DNA of 64,000 bases from Adineta steineri (taxonomy: Eukaryota > Rotifera > Eurotatoria > Adinetida > Adinetidae): contig CAJNOI010000084.1 in NCBI GenBank assembly GCA_905250115.1, positions 318,651 through 382,650 of the forward strand, given 5' to 3'. Of the stretch, positions 1-12,140 are shown in pieces. The notes beneath the pieces were generated by a model. The model did no database searches and was not told where the DNA came from. It saw nothing but the letters and a program-made list of their open reading frames with translations. The position numbers and the translations under genes were made by a program. How positions within the stretch are numbered: position 1 is the first letter of the stretch; each line of letters starts with the position of its first letter.

Positions 1-13
1 TCATACACATCTA

Positions 14-1015
14 ATGATGCAACATCATATACAAGCTCCACCATCACAATATTCCAATGGTATGAATGGACCACATTCAAATTCATCAAAAGATGAACCA
101 TCATCTCCTTTATCATCGTCACCCGATGGTACAACACCACCAACATCTTCATCCGCATTAACGCCAAATTCCTTATCAACAAGTCATCATCATCATCGCC
201 ATCAACAGCAACAACAGCAACAACAACAGCAGCAGCAACAACATCATCATACTTCTGCATCTAAAAAATCATATGATGATCGTGTAAAACGACCAATGAA
301 TGCATTTATGGTATGGTCACGTGGACAACGACGTAAAATGGCACAAGAAAATCCAAAAATGCATAATTCACTAATAAGTACATGTTTAGGTGCTGAATGG
401 AAACGTTTAAATGAAGAAGATAAACGACCATTTATTGATGAAGCTAAACGTTTACGTGCAATTCATATGAAAGAACATCCTGATTATAAATATCGACCAA
501 GACGTAAAACAAAAAATTTACAACAGACAACTCCAACATCAAATAATCATAATTCATCATCAATGAATAATCATCATTCTCAACAGAAAAAAGACAAATC
601 AAATCATCTTCATCATCAACAACAACATCTTTTAAATTCATCAACATCGAATCTTCCACCACCACCACCACGCGGTACAAGTTGGGCTTTACCAGGAAAT
701 GTTATTGGATCGAATTCATCATCATCATCACCCTATTTAACTGATTGTAATCCATCTTATTCAATGACAGATCCAAATGTACTTTATTCCCATCCATTTT
801 CAGCAGCACCTATGTATCATTATGGTCCACCATCAAGTACAAGTCCTCAAACTCCTCCACCACCTGTTCAATATGGTTATGGTGGTAATCATCCATATTC
901 TTATATGAAACATGAACCTATTTCATCTCAACAACATTTTTATCCGCCATTACCACCAGTTTCACATCAAGATTATTCTCCACCAGATCCATCATCACCT
1001 GAACAGCATATGTAA
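14..1015 (+). CDS. SoxB-type HMG-box transcription factor
   Basis: This encodes a 333-residue nuclear DNA-binding factor. The HMG box spans about residues 87-166, opens with [19 protein letters not shown] and ends in [13 protein letters not shown], which is diagnostic of the SoxB (Sox1/2/3) group. The N-terminal arm is rich in Ser/Thr and carries a His run and a polyQ tract coded by mixed CAA/CAG at about 205-243. The C-terminal half is Ser/Pro/Tyr-rich and ends in a His-Met pair, as in Sox2-type proteins. The gene has no intron, which is usual for SoxB. The frame stays open upstream of the chosen ATG to base 2, so the true start may lie outside the window. Helix 2 of the box is unusual: the SoxB consensus SEISKRLG reads SLISTCLG here, losing a Glu and two basic residues. 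Family assignment is secure; orthology to one SoxB member is not. Confidence 0.93.
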   Translation: MMQHHIQAPPSQYSNGMNGPHSNSSKDEPSSPLSSSPDGTTPPTSSSALTPNSLSTSHHHHRHQQQQQQQQQQQQQHHHTSASKKSYDDRVKRPMNAFMVWSRGQRRKMAQENPKMHNSLISTCLGAEWKRLNEEDKRPFIDEAKRLRAIHMKEHPDYKYRPRRKTKNLQQTTPTSNNHNSSSMNNHHSQQKKDKSNHLHHQQQHLLNSSTSNLPPPPPRGTSWALPGNVIGSNSSSSSPYLTDCNPSYSMTDPNVLYSHPFSAAPMYHYGPPSSTSPQTPPPPVQYGYGGNHPYSYMKHEPISSQQHFYPPLPPVSHQDYSPPDPSSPEQHM

Positions 1016-2328
1016 GAGAAAAAGACCCTAACTTTGTTTTTACTGTCTTGTTTAAACAACAAAATAAAAAGCCCGGTCGATGTGCAATCTATTTGAATCT
1101 CAATTCATACGACATCTTCGTTTTCTGTTTTTTTTTCTGTATGTCATTTTCTCTATTTTGTCGCATCGGCTGTATACGTGTGTTCGTGCCGTTTTGTTCG
1201 TTTTTTTTATACACACTCTCTCTATTGATTCCGAAAATTTTTTTCTGTCTTGTTCTTTTTTTTTTTTGCTTTTCCGTTTGTTTGTTCACACGCGCGACAT
1301 GGATACACAGTGAAAAGAGAGAAGAAACGTTTTCTTGTTGTATAAAAGTAAGAGAAAGAAATATATATATAGATGATGAAACATGAAGCCATGTTCGATT
1401 AATTTTAATGCCAATATTTTCACATGTTTTATTTTTCTCTGCCTCTATCCTAAACCTTTAATAGTTCGTACTATGACATGATGAATTGATTTGGCCCTGT
1501 CACGCATTCATTTGTTTCTTCTCGCCAAATGCACCATACCGGGATTGTTCTGGCTGCTGTAAATAATCGATGTGTATGTGTATGTATGTATGTGGCAATG
1601 AGTGCGAACCATGACCCACTCATTGTTGATCGAGAGAGAGAACGCTGATTTTTTCTCTCTCTCTCTCTTCATCTAGCCCTCCTGTAGTGCTTTGCTCTAC
1701 ACTTATCGTTGTATGAGGCAGCCTGGCTGACTATGTAGGTGAAGAGAATAAATTAGTGTTGCTTCTACCTCTCAGCATCAATAAATAATAGACGACATCG
1801 TCTGAGTGGTGGTAGTATGAATAAGAGATGAAAATTACTAATACGCATATTGGATAGAGAATAAGAAAAAGAAGAGAGAATATCTTAAATTATAGACGAG
1901 AGTAAGATTAGAGCCGAAGCAATGACAACGGATAAGCTCTCTATACGTTCTTTCTCGTTTTTTTCCTTCTTCATCTTCTTGCTTTCTCTCTCTCTCTCTC
2001 TTCTTCACACTCTTGGGAACAATTGTCACAGAAACTCCTGTTGCACTTTCTCGATAATTGCTTATTAGACATACATCTATATATGGAACCGAATCAGTGC
2101 TTATAAGCATACAAGAGAAAAAACGACGAAGAAAAGATGTTATGATTATATATAGAAGACAATATGCGAGTAATCAGGCATATAGATTTATAATGGATAT
2201 TGTCTCTTCCTCTATTTTTTAAAAGAATGATGTTATATTAACAAAATACAAAATTTTCATTGACAATTTCTATCACCGGATGTGTAATGATCATTAAAGG
2301 TGTGAGAGGTGTTAGTGTGTCTGTATGC

Positions 2329-2361
<33 letters not shown>

Positions 2362-3467
2362 CATTTGCTAATGGTCGTTTATATTGTGAGCATAGAAAAA
2401 TATTGACCCTCGTCATCAATCTTCTTTCAATGTTGACCAAAAAAAAAATGGCACGTCGTATGTTTTAGTTGTATTCAAGTCTTCATTAGGATACATGATG
2501 CTATTAAAAGGAAAGGAAAGAAAAGGAAAAGGAAGCCCTACCATCAGAGCTTCACTCACTAATCGAATTCAGATCGTGTCGTTTGTCGACATTGTCCTAT
2601 AGAAAAATCAATGAATTGAACTAATCAAGCTGTCCACTTGATAGCAAAATCTTTCTCATTTTATCATCAAGTGGACATATCCTATCAAATCTCAATGAAT
2701 TAATGGAGTATATATATATATTTAGATATATAAATATATTCTTTCTATCAAGACTAAGAAAAAAGCTTCTTTTTTCTTCTTCTTTGCAGTAAATAATTAA
2801 AAAATCTATGTTTAATCTGCATCTATTGAATTTTTTATAAAGACAGAGAAAAGACTAGTTGATCGCAGCAGGTAACAGGAAATAAACTGCTAAGCAAAGG
2901 AAGTTAGATACAAACTAATTTTCTCTTTTCATTCAAATATAATTACAAATTTGATGAATTCTAATTTTCTATAGGGAATAAATGAGAATAAGAGTTTATA
3001 TATTATTTATTTGATTGTAATTGAGTAACAACTTGCTTAAGACAGACGTTGTTGTAGTAATCCCTTTTTATTTAAGATATTTGTTGGAGAATTAGTAAAA
3101 GTAGATAAAGAATAAGATTGATCATTAGTTTTTGGCTTAGATTGATCATTTAAAAATGTATTATAACGATGATGTTGATTGTAAAATGATATTTTATGTA
3201 CTGAAAAAACAAATAGATTCTTTTCTTATTGATAATTATGATGAGAAAAGTAAAATATAACAATGAATGTTTTGTTACCGGAACCTAATCTAACAAGAAG
3301 AAAAAGGGCAGGCCTATTGACAATGCAAATACATAGAATATGATCAATGATGTTTGAGAACGGAATAACTATTGGTTTCATTTGACTAAATCTATTTATA
3401 AAATGTCATCAATATAAACTATCAGTCTTCAAAAAGTGACATATTCAATAAGATTATTTCAACAAAC
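1016..3467. other. Intergenic spacer, no gene recognised
   Basis: This AT-rich stretch probably includes the Sox 3' UTR, with candidate AATAAA signals near 1060, 1748 and 1781. It holds T-rich runs (1120-1275), CT/GA microsatellites (about 1655-1670 and 1984-2001) and an AT dinucleotide run near 2330. The open frames here are low-complexity artefacts. I see no RNA gene. Confidence 0.6.
2328..2352. repeat. (AT)n microsatellite
   Basis: An uninterrupted AT dinucleotide tract of about 24 bases, flanked on both sides by copies of TATGCAT/ATGCAT. Confidence 0.85.
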
Positions 3468-6400
3468 CTATATATTCTCATCTTTGATAAGTAAATATCT
3501 ATAAGGTAATAATTTTTGTGATTGTTCTCGAATTTTAACTAACATTTCAAAATTAATATGATCATTAATAGGTCTATGTACAAAGAAATTTTCTTTTTTT
3601 AATTGAACAAATATTTTCCTATAAATCTTCTCATAAAATATAACATAATTTATCCATAAAATAAACATTAAGATTAATATTAATATACAATTAAAAAAAT
3701 AATTAAATGTATAACTAGTTAATGTTGGTGTATTGCTAATCATCAGAATCTAAAAAGAGAGAAATTAAATAAATGGAAATATTATATTATACATACTAAA
3801 AGATCAATACTTGTTAAACAGAATTGATCACCCCATAAATAAGTTATACGAAAATGATAGAGACCTTCATCCTTAAAAAGACAAAATTTAAATTCTGTTT
3901 TTTTTTTATTCTCTTACCATAAATTTTATTTTAAGATTTGGTCCAAGAAAAAGAAAATTTCCATATGATAATGAACTATTTAATAATTGAAATACATGAA
4001 TTTCATTGTCTGTTAAATGAATCAAATTTTTCAAGAATAATTCAAGAATATTTTCCTTCATTTCATTTGTCCATGAATTATCTTAACGGAAAAAAACATA
4101 CAAAAAATAAAAAAGACCCAAATTTTTATTTTACTAATTAATTCATAATCATTACGTTTCGATAGTTCTTCAATTAAAAAAATACTCTTATCATTCGGTA
4201 AATAAAGACGATCTTTTCCTATCCATAATTCCACATAAACACGATTATTGACTGTTGAATTAATTATATAAAACTTCAAAAAACAAATATTTGAAAATAA
4301 AGTATCATAGACACGTCCAGTGTTTTATCTCAGTGGCGGATTTAGGGGGGCGATCGCCCCCTCCCGTTCCGAATTTTTTACAGCAAAAATAGGTTCACAC
4401 TACTTCAATTGTACTCAAAAAATAGCTTTTAGCCTAAATCGCCCCCTCTCCGGGTATCGTTCCTCCATACGCAAAACAAAAACCCTCCTTTCAAAGTCCT
4501 AGATCCGCCACTGTTTTATCTAGGTTTGGTTTTTCGGATGGGTGGCGCCCACCCGCTAGATAAAACACTGGACATATTGAAGTTTCTTACTCGTTGTGCA
4601 CAATGTATTATTGATTGATAAGATATTAAAGATGAAATACAAGTACAATTTTTAAATCCACCACATATTGAATACTAAAAATTTTTATATGTTTGAATTA
4701 ATTTTTAGAATTTATGAAAAACTTTTTCATGATCTAGATTATAAACAATCACTGAATTAAAACCAGCTTGATACCGATTTAATTGAAAATTTATCTGAAT
4801 TGATAATTATAGAAAAAAACGATATTTTCGAAATTTATTTACAGGTGGTTCAATTGGAATTAGTTTTGATAAATCAGAATCAATTTCAAATTCAGGTTGA
4901 ATGAGTGTATCTAGTAAACATTTTGTTATAAAAGTTGTCGTTCTTACATAAGGTAAATAACAAGATAATTGACTATGCATAAATTCTTGATAAATTATTG
5001 ATTTTTTCTATTGAGAAAAGAAAAAATAAGAATAATGCACTTTAAATTGTTTAAATTAACAACGAACATTATTAAATAATGAAGCAATTAAATATAGATT
5101 ATTATCAATTGAATTTTTATGGAATATATAATCATTCTGAATTAAAAAATGGAAATTTTTTGTGACTGCAAAAAAAAACAATTTCGAAGTTATCTCTCGA
5201 AGTTTTAATTTTGACAAACCGAGATTATCACCATTAGAAATTGGATAAATTGTTGAGGGTGGAATGTAGATTAATGGTGAATGATGATTTTGACCAAGAT
5301 TTTGTAATAAACATTTGTCTAATACTTGTTCAACCTTCTAAAAATCAGAGAGATTAATCTTATTCTATGTAATTAAATTAACCAAACTTGTATATGAATT
5401 ATATTCCATTGATCAACATATGTACTATTGAATAAAACATCTTGAAAAATTCGTCCCGATGCAAATGTATTATTTATAATAGAATCAATAAAAATGTTTG
5501 GGTATTTCGATGTAATTATTGTCGAATTTTGATCTTCATTAGTGAATGTACATTTCGACAGTTGTAAATGAATTTTTTTAGAATTTTGTAAAGAATGAAA
5601 TTTTAATTCACATTGTCGTGATGTTTTAAGTGGACTAGAGTTTAAACGAGACGTTTGTAAACAAAAAGGAAATTCTATAGATGATATATCCTTATTTATA
5701 ACGAAAAATAGTCCAAGTTTACTAAAAGAAAATCAGTGAATTATTGTAAAATTCTAAATGTAAATTCTTTACTCAAATTGAAGTGTTGAACCGATTAATT
5801 CAAATCGATTATCCCATGATGATAATGAACAAAAAACAAATATTCGATCCATATCAATTTCGCGTACAAAAAATGGGCCCGGAATATTATTCACTAAAAG
5901 CTAAGATTAATGATTATTAGTATTTTTAATAGAATAATTGCACGAATATTTTACATAAGATGTTGCAACGAGTGATTGTTCAGTTGCTTGTATAATTAAT
6001 AATGGTGGTGACGCATTGAAATAAAGACTACCACTATAGTCAAAAAAGAATGGTTCATCCATTTGAACAGATGATCGAAAAAATCGAGTACGCCATCCAT
6101 AGAAAAGACCTAGATTGAAATAAATGATTACTTTTTAGTAGAGATTCTTAGAAAATACAATAGAAAAATTTCAATGGTTTTTTTTCTGATGCTAACAGAA
6201 CATTATTCTATTGAGACTTTTAGAAATGCACTCTTTGCGTAAACCTAACGCTGATTTTCACCTCATCTACTCATTATTTTATCTAGAGGGTAGACGACGC
6301 TCACCCGGATAAAACAATGCTACAGTCTTCAATTTAATCACCTGCTTTTGAAAAAACAGCAAAATAATAATAATATGAAGGATGATTTTTCAATTCATAG

Positions 6401-8018
6401 ATAAAAGCAATATGACCAGTATCAGAAAACACAATAGGATTCAGAATGATTAAATCAGTAAAAGATAAATCATTAGTCCATATACGAATAAGTTTAGTAC
6501 CATAATCATTCGATGCATAAATCTTAATCATAAAAATTCATTTCTTTTATAAAATATCAATTGATTTACATTTTGTTTTCCAATTAGATAAAGCATATTC
6601 GATAATATATTAAAATAAAGTTGAAAATATATCAATGAAGACACATTTTTTTCAATAATTACATCCGGACAATATAGTTGATTATGCAATTCAATTGTTT
6701 TATTTAATTTATATTCATATATTCGTAATACAAGTTTACATAATATTTCATCACATAAATACTAAAGAAATTTATATTATACAACTTCATATATTTTTAG
6801 TTTTACCAATTCAAAGATAGCTAATTGTTTATACGGAATGAATAAAACATCGATAAAATGAAAATCTATTATATATTTCTTCCATTGATGAAATGGATAG
6901 AGTGAATAATAGAAAAACTTTTGTTGTATTCCATATGGATGTTGAATAATCATTATATCGTTTACTATAGAAAATAAGAATAAAGAAATCGAAATATCTA
7001 CTGAAATTTTACTATCTGGTATTTGATTAATATTCATTGCATGTGTTATAGTTGACCAAAAACGATTTGTTTGATTCTAGAAATAAAATTCAGACAAGAT
7101 GTTTAATAATACATTCAATAGAAATCAACCGAAGGAAAAAGTAAGCAAATAAAATTTCCATCGAGTACTTCCCAAGATTGAGAGACAAGTAGTCTGTAAT
7201 TTGTTACAATAATATCATGTCTTGAATGCGGAGATAAAATTTTTATTTCGGGACAAACTGTAACTGTAGTACATAAATTACAACATAGAGCAAAATCTTT
7301 TGATGAATTTGGATAAGAACAATGATTGTCTTGTTTTTCTGAAGATAAGATAATTTTTATATGAGAAATATGGAATGATTACTTTGAATAAAAAGATTAA
7401 TTTGTTGATTAAATAATGTTGATTGTATGTTAAGTAATAATTTTGAATTGAAAGATGAATCTATAAATTTAAATAATTAATAAATTATGTCAATGAATAA
7501 AATACCTAATTTATTATTAATAAGAGAAAGATTCAAATTCCAAGAGATATTATGGTTTTTATTTGATTCGTCATTGGCTTTAAAGATATATGAGCCTGAT
7601 TGAAGAATTAAAGGTTGCTGATTGATTTGTTGATACCATAATTCTGTTAATAAAGGAGATGTATGTTTATTATCAAGACCAATCGAAGCATGAATTGTCT
7701 ATCAAAAATTCATTTCGATATTTTATTTCAATTTATATATGTATATAGAAGGTATTACGATTAATGGATTTGATAATGTAACGATATAATTAGATTGATC
7801 AGTAATTAATCGATAATTACCTAGAATACAACTGTTACTACAAAAAAAAATAGTCTGTACACACGTCTTTTGCATGATAAATCAGATGGATTTAGAATAT
7901 GAGATGATTCTATAAGTTTAATAACTATCCACAAAAGACAGAGAATCATAATTAATGTTTCTATAAAGGCGCCTAGTAATAAATGCAATGCATCAGAAGA
8001 TGTCTTTAGGATTAACAT
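3468..8018 (-). CDS. CATSPERB: CatSper-beta-like sperm calcium-channel auxiliary subunit
   Basis: I reconstruct 19 exons (minus-strand order): 8018-7865, 7820-7759, 7698-7506, 7460-7383, 7338-7130, 7076-6807, 6761-6570, 6522-6342, 6109-5955, 5900-5773, 5721-5388, 5337-5068, 5007-4843, 4794-4723, 4674-4591, 4273-4135, 4081-3918, 3871-3797, 3749-3468. All junctions are GT-AG and in frame, giving about 1068 residues; family members are about 1100. The N terminus has a hydrophobic signal (Met24 may be the real start). A long Asn-rich ectodomain follows. Near the C terminus come a CxC segment followed by HCAQRFY, the module GLYHFRITYLWGDQFC, one membrane helix at about residues 987-1015 and a basic cytoplasmic tail. 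These resemble the end of vertebrate CATSPERB, which helps build the extracellular canopy of the sperm-tail Ca2+ channel. The similarity is judged from memory; another CatSper canopy subunit (gamma, delta, epsilon) is the main alternative. Confidence 0.72.
4315..4573. mobile_element. Palindromic TIR element carrying a nested MITE
   Basis: Perfect 16-bp terminal inverted repeats, GTCCAGTGTTTTATCT at 4315-4330 and its reverse complement at 4558-4573, bound a short G/C-centred palindrome (GGGTGGCGCCCACCC at 4540-4554). A second element is inserted inside it. The whole lies in the 4274-4590 intron of the CatSper-beta-like gene. It has no coding capacity. Confidence 0.75.
4331..4513. mobile_element. 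Non-autonomous hAT-like MITE, 183 bp
   Basis: The element starts CAGTGGCGGATTTAGG and ends CCTAGATCCGCCACTG, near-perfect inverted ends with the CAGTG-type start common in hAT elements. It is flanked by an exact 8-bp target duplication TTTTATCT (4323-4330 and 4514-4521), the length expected of hAT. A second copy lies inverted at 56671-56876. Confidence 0.75.
6272..6319. mobile_element. Solo copy of the outer palindromic element
   Basis: A 48-bp sequence of the form CATTATTTTATCTAG ... GGATAAAACAATG with a G/C-rich centre. It matches the outer element at 4315 without the hAT insertion and sits in the 6110-6341 intron of the CatSper-beta-like gene. Confidence 0.5.
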
Positions 8019-9391
8019 TACTCTTTTTAAAACATCAGTTACGATTTAGAATATTTGTATTCTATTTGCTTATAGTAAGTAGACTATTTTCATTCGTTTC
8101 ATGTCTACATCAAATCTTCGAGATAATATTCATAAATAACGATTGTCATTCATCTATTCATCTAATGACTCCATTGTCAAGTTTGGATTATTATCTTCAA
8201 TGATAGACAACTTCCTTCGTTATTACGTAAGCGTTTAATTGTATGAAAAAAAATTATCAAATCTCTTTTTAGTATGTGTAATTGGGATTAATTGAAGATA
8301 TTCATTTTATAAAATTAGATTTACAATAAAAATTGTTTTTTTTTGGCAAGACTATGTTCACTAATAAAATTTTTAATCAATAAGGAAATATATATAGGAA
8401 GATAGCCCTTCTTCACATCTTTCACAGCGTGCATTCCAGATTTCTTCTTCTAAACACACGGTCGATACGTTTATATATTCCTTTTTGTTAGAAAGAGCAC
8501 GTCACAACGTTTTTTTTCTGAATATATGTACAGATACTTATATAATTAGCTCATTTTCTTAGTCACTGAATTTATGATATCGTTTTTATACTTAACAAGT
8601 AAGATTTTCAGTGGAATACGACGTAAAATATTTCTGTAGTCCTTAGCAAGATTTTTTTTGATGCGTGAAAGTTGTCATTCTGTATAACGATATTCTTGAT
8701 AATGGAACTGTCGAGATCGAACTGATACCTTTTATTTTCTGATCCTTCCTACGAGTATTAGTTCGTTTAAAGGAAGTGTGGCAAAAACACGATTTTGATT
8801 ATGAATTTTTTTTTAATATTTCGAGATATTTAAAACGAAAAGAAGAAGCAAAAGTTAGGTTCCACTTTCTCCTGACAAATATTTTACAGTTGAAAGTACA
8901 GCTAATGATAGATAATAATTCATCAGCGTTCTTTCAACATATGCTTGTTTAAATTCTCAATTTCGATACGCTAATCTGTTAAATCAGTGTCTGTTGTATT
9001 TCGACAGTATATAAATTTGACTAGATTCTAGGATAATTGTAAATATTGAGAAATCTGTGAAAGCCTTAAAACCATCATTTAGATATCGAGCCTCGCATTT
9101 AATTAAAGAAAGCGCTTTGACAGTCATTGCATCATGATATATTCTTTCAGACAAAAAATGAAATCAAAGACTAAAATTTAATCAGACAATAAATAATATA
9201 AATGAGCAATAAAACAATTCAGATAAACAGTAATCAAATTTAGCGATAATAGAATTGACTTAGCAATAAATATAACAATTCAGCAATAATTTATTGAAAT
9301 TAAAGATAAATATTACATAGCAAGGGCAATACCCAAGCACATAACGTTTTGCAAAAATGCGTGTAAACACTCTGTAACTGAAATTTCGAAT

Positions 9392-9550
9392 GTTTTTTTT
9401 TCATAAATTTATTCCGTAACTGATGACAAAGATTTTACCGTGTAAACAGTGAAATAAGAAGAATTATGATGGTTTTTTTTATAAATTTATTCCATAACTA
9501 ATGGTAAAAATTTTACCATGTAAACGATGAAATAGGAAGAATGATAAATG
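9392..9550. repeat. Two-copy tandem repeat, period about 78 bp
   Basis: Two diverged copies share, in order, a T-run, ATAAATTTATTCC, TAACT, TTTTACC, TGTAAAC and GAAATA(A/G)GAAGAAT. ATAAATTTATTCC starts near 9403 in copy one and at 9481 in copy two. Confidence 0.75.
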
Positions 9551-9995
9551 TTTTCATACAATAAATTTTGCATTTGCGAATTTCACAAAAAATATTGTCG
9601 TTTTACACTTGCGATATAATGAATTCATATTTAACAAGACGCATCTAAACTTATCCGATCATTAATATTCGAGCGTTTTAACGGGTAAGAGAAACTTGCA
9701 TTGTTAACTGAGCAGTATGATGATTTAAACTCACATATTTTTGAATATCTATCTTTTTTCAATCGTATAAAAGCGTAAAATACTTATTTTCTCCGCGACT
9801 TCACGCTGTAATTTTGGATGTATATTCAAAATTTATTATTTATGAGTACTTTAGGAATATTTTTTTATCTAACAAAATAATGATCTATATATACTTCATA
9901 TCAAATACAAAAAGTTTACTTCAGTCTAGAAAAAGAAAATCAGTACAGCATATTTTTTCAATGAAATAAATATGTCCGCATGTTTACAACAAATA

Positions 9996-10056
9996 GTGTA
10001 TGGGTGTGATTGTGAGTGTCGACTGAAAAAAACATACCTTCACCCATGCTCTCACT
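9996..10056. repeat. GT-rich/AC-rich convergent hairpin, copy 1
   Basis: A GT-rich arm (GTGTATGGGTGTGATTGTGAG) faces an AC-rich arm (CTTCACCCATGCTCTCAC) across a short A-rich loop. Related structures lie at 16523-16630 and 22624-22731. Confidence 0.5.
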
Positions 10057-12140
10057 GTTGGAAACATATAAGGTTTGCACGTCTCTTTTTTTTAGGTGTG
10101 CGCTATATAATCGGTGTTTCCGATAGTGAAATAAAAACTCTTTTGAAATATGAATGAAAAGCCGTTTAAATTATTCCAATGTGTTGAAGTGAACAACTTA
10201 TTGCTGCGTTGAAATGAGACGTTTTCATGTTCAAGTTTTAGAAGTGTTTTTGGCTTATAATCGAGGTTCTGAACCGTGAGTAAAAACCATATCGAAAATA
10301 TAGACGAGTAAACGCAATTGATTTTTGATGCGTTTGTACTGTAAAATGTCAATCTGGTGCCCGTCTCAAATACCTTCTTGCAAAAAATTTCTGCGTGTTT
10401 TGACATCCCTTTTCAATGCGTTTGACGATAGTGATCGGAGACCGCGATTAGCTTCCGAAAACGGTCTATATATTTTTAACGTTTTTGAACTTTTTGTTTG
10501 CTTGGGTATAAATCTATTTTTTTTGTCTTTCTTTTTTTCTATACTACATAGTACAGATTACAGGGAAAAGACCATATGTAAAGAGAACAGAAAGAGAAGA
10601 CATATGTGAAATGAAGAGGATGATTTGAACGAATCTCTAATATGTGTATATAATCTCCTTTACTTTCTTGCATCGCTTAGTTTTGTCTAACCGTTCTCAT
10701 CTCTTTATATTTTTCTGGAATTTCTCTTTCCTATTTTTTGTTAATTTCCAAGTAATTTTAGATTTATCTCCCTCATTTATTCACTATATAAATATCCTCA
10801 TCATTTGTAAAATAAAAGAAAAATTTATGTTTTATCAGTGAGATCGATTTACCCATTAACAAATATACCATTTACACAGATGGTTCAATTGAAACGCGTA
10901 TCACAGTATATTTCTGGGTAGGTGTAATTATGAGATGAATATAGTATCGAGATGAGAATTTTAGTGGAGCCTCAATATGTTTTGAAGTTTTCAATCAATT
11001 TAAATGAATGAGATAGATCAATGCATTTCTGTCTCTCCCATATCTACTTCATATATATAAAATTAGATCTAATTTTGAGCTTAAGAATTAATCATTTATG
11101 TACAATCAATAATAGTTGAAAAAACGTAAATATTGTCATCTATTTAATTACAAGAAACAATAAACTATTTTGATATTTATGATTGACTAATTTAAACATT
11201 CATCTATGGAAACTAGAAGGTTAAAAATTAGAAACCTCATTACTAATTAGTTTTCTCTGAAATGTACAATACTGATTTGTGTACAGAATATTGAAAGAAT
11301 TGTACTCAATAAACTAAAAAGACGTCTGATCAAATGTAAATAATAAAAATATTTTCCTACTCCGTTTGTTCTTGATATATTTACATACCATTCTTTCTTT
11401 ATTATTTATTTAAATTCTTAAAATCAATTAAAAATTGATCCATCATAATGATACCGAATAGTTTATTCCGGCCATTTTTTTTCTTAATATATTTTATACA
11501 GGAATATGACGGATACTAGTAATTATATAAATCAATAGAATATATTGTGCCATGAATTTTTTATTAGTAAAGTACATGTTAAGATATTTTTCGTCGTCGT
11601 TTCTCAATGTTAAAATGCATGCAACAATAAAAATAATAAAATTGACAGTTTTTTTTCAGTTTGCGTCTTGTTTGTGGTTGACACTTTACAAAAATAGCAT
11701 TTTATTTAATAAAAAGAACAAGAAAAAAGCACATCGTTTCTTTACAGCATGTTGTCATAACGATGAGAAAAAAGCTCAATGTGTTCTTTTCATATTGTTC
11801 GTTTACTTTTCTTGTTGATGTTTAATCTAAAATAAAAATTTTGTCGATTCTTCTAAGTGAAGTTTTTTCTTCTGCGTATTCATATACATACTCTCATTAA
11901 AACAGTAATATTCCGCCGGTTACTATATTGTTTTCATGGCAAGATCTCGCTTCACATTTTTTTTTCTTTTCTTTCTCTCTTTCTCCTTCTTCTTATTCTC
12001 CTTTTTAGCTAATGGCATTCATTCTGCTTCATCAACAACCTGTGTCCAACGCGCATGTTGAATTACATATAGGCATAAGACTTATTAGAAGTATGTCTCA
12101 TTCATAGAAATCAATAAGAAGAATTCCATAAAATACGATA

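Larger units (their letters stand above)
8019..12140. other. Intergenic spacer, no gene recognised
   Basis: About 4.1 kb of AT-rich sequence between the 5' ends of two divergent genes, so it should hold both promoters. The short open frames here (for example 8019-8203, 10092-10406, 11552-11818) are T-rich or overlap each other on opposite strands, with no recognisable domain. It contains a 78-bp tandem duplication (9392-9550) and a GT/AC hairpin (9996-10056). Confidence 0.6.

Noticed and set aside
1048..1386. Open frame of 112 codons downstream of Sox
   Set aside because: It is T/F-rich low-complexity sequence in the 3' flank, overlaps other frames on both strands and shows no domain.
3938..4502. 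Plus-strand frames at 3938-4141 and 4320-4502
   Set aside because: The first overlaps minus-strand CatSper-beta-like exons; the second is translated MITE sequence.
3468..8018. Reading this region as scattered small genes or a pseudogene
   Set aside because: The separate open frames join through consistent GT-AG introns in compatible phases, giving one continuous protein of the expected family length.
10092..10609. Overlapping frames on both strands near 10.1-10.6 kb
   Set aside because: Each lacks a domain, splice context or codon pattern like the real genes; they arise in the GT/AC hairpin neighbourhood.
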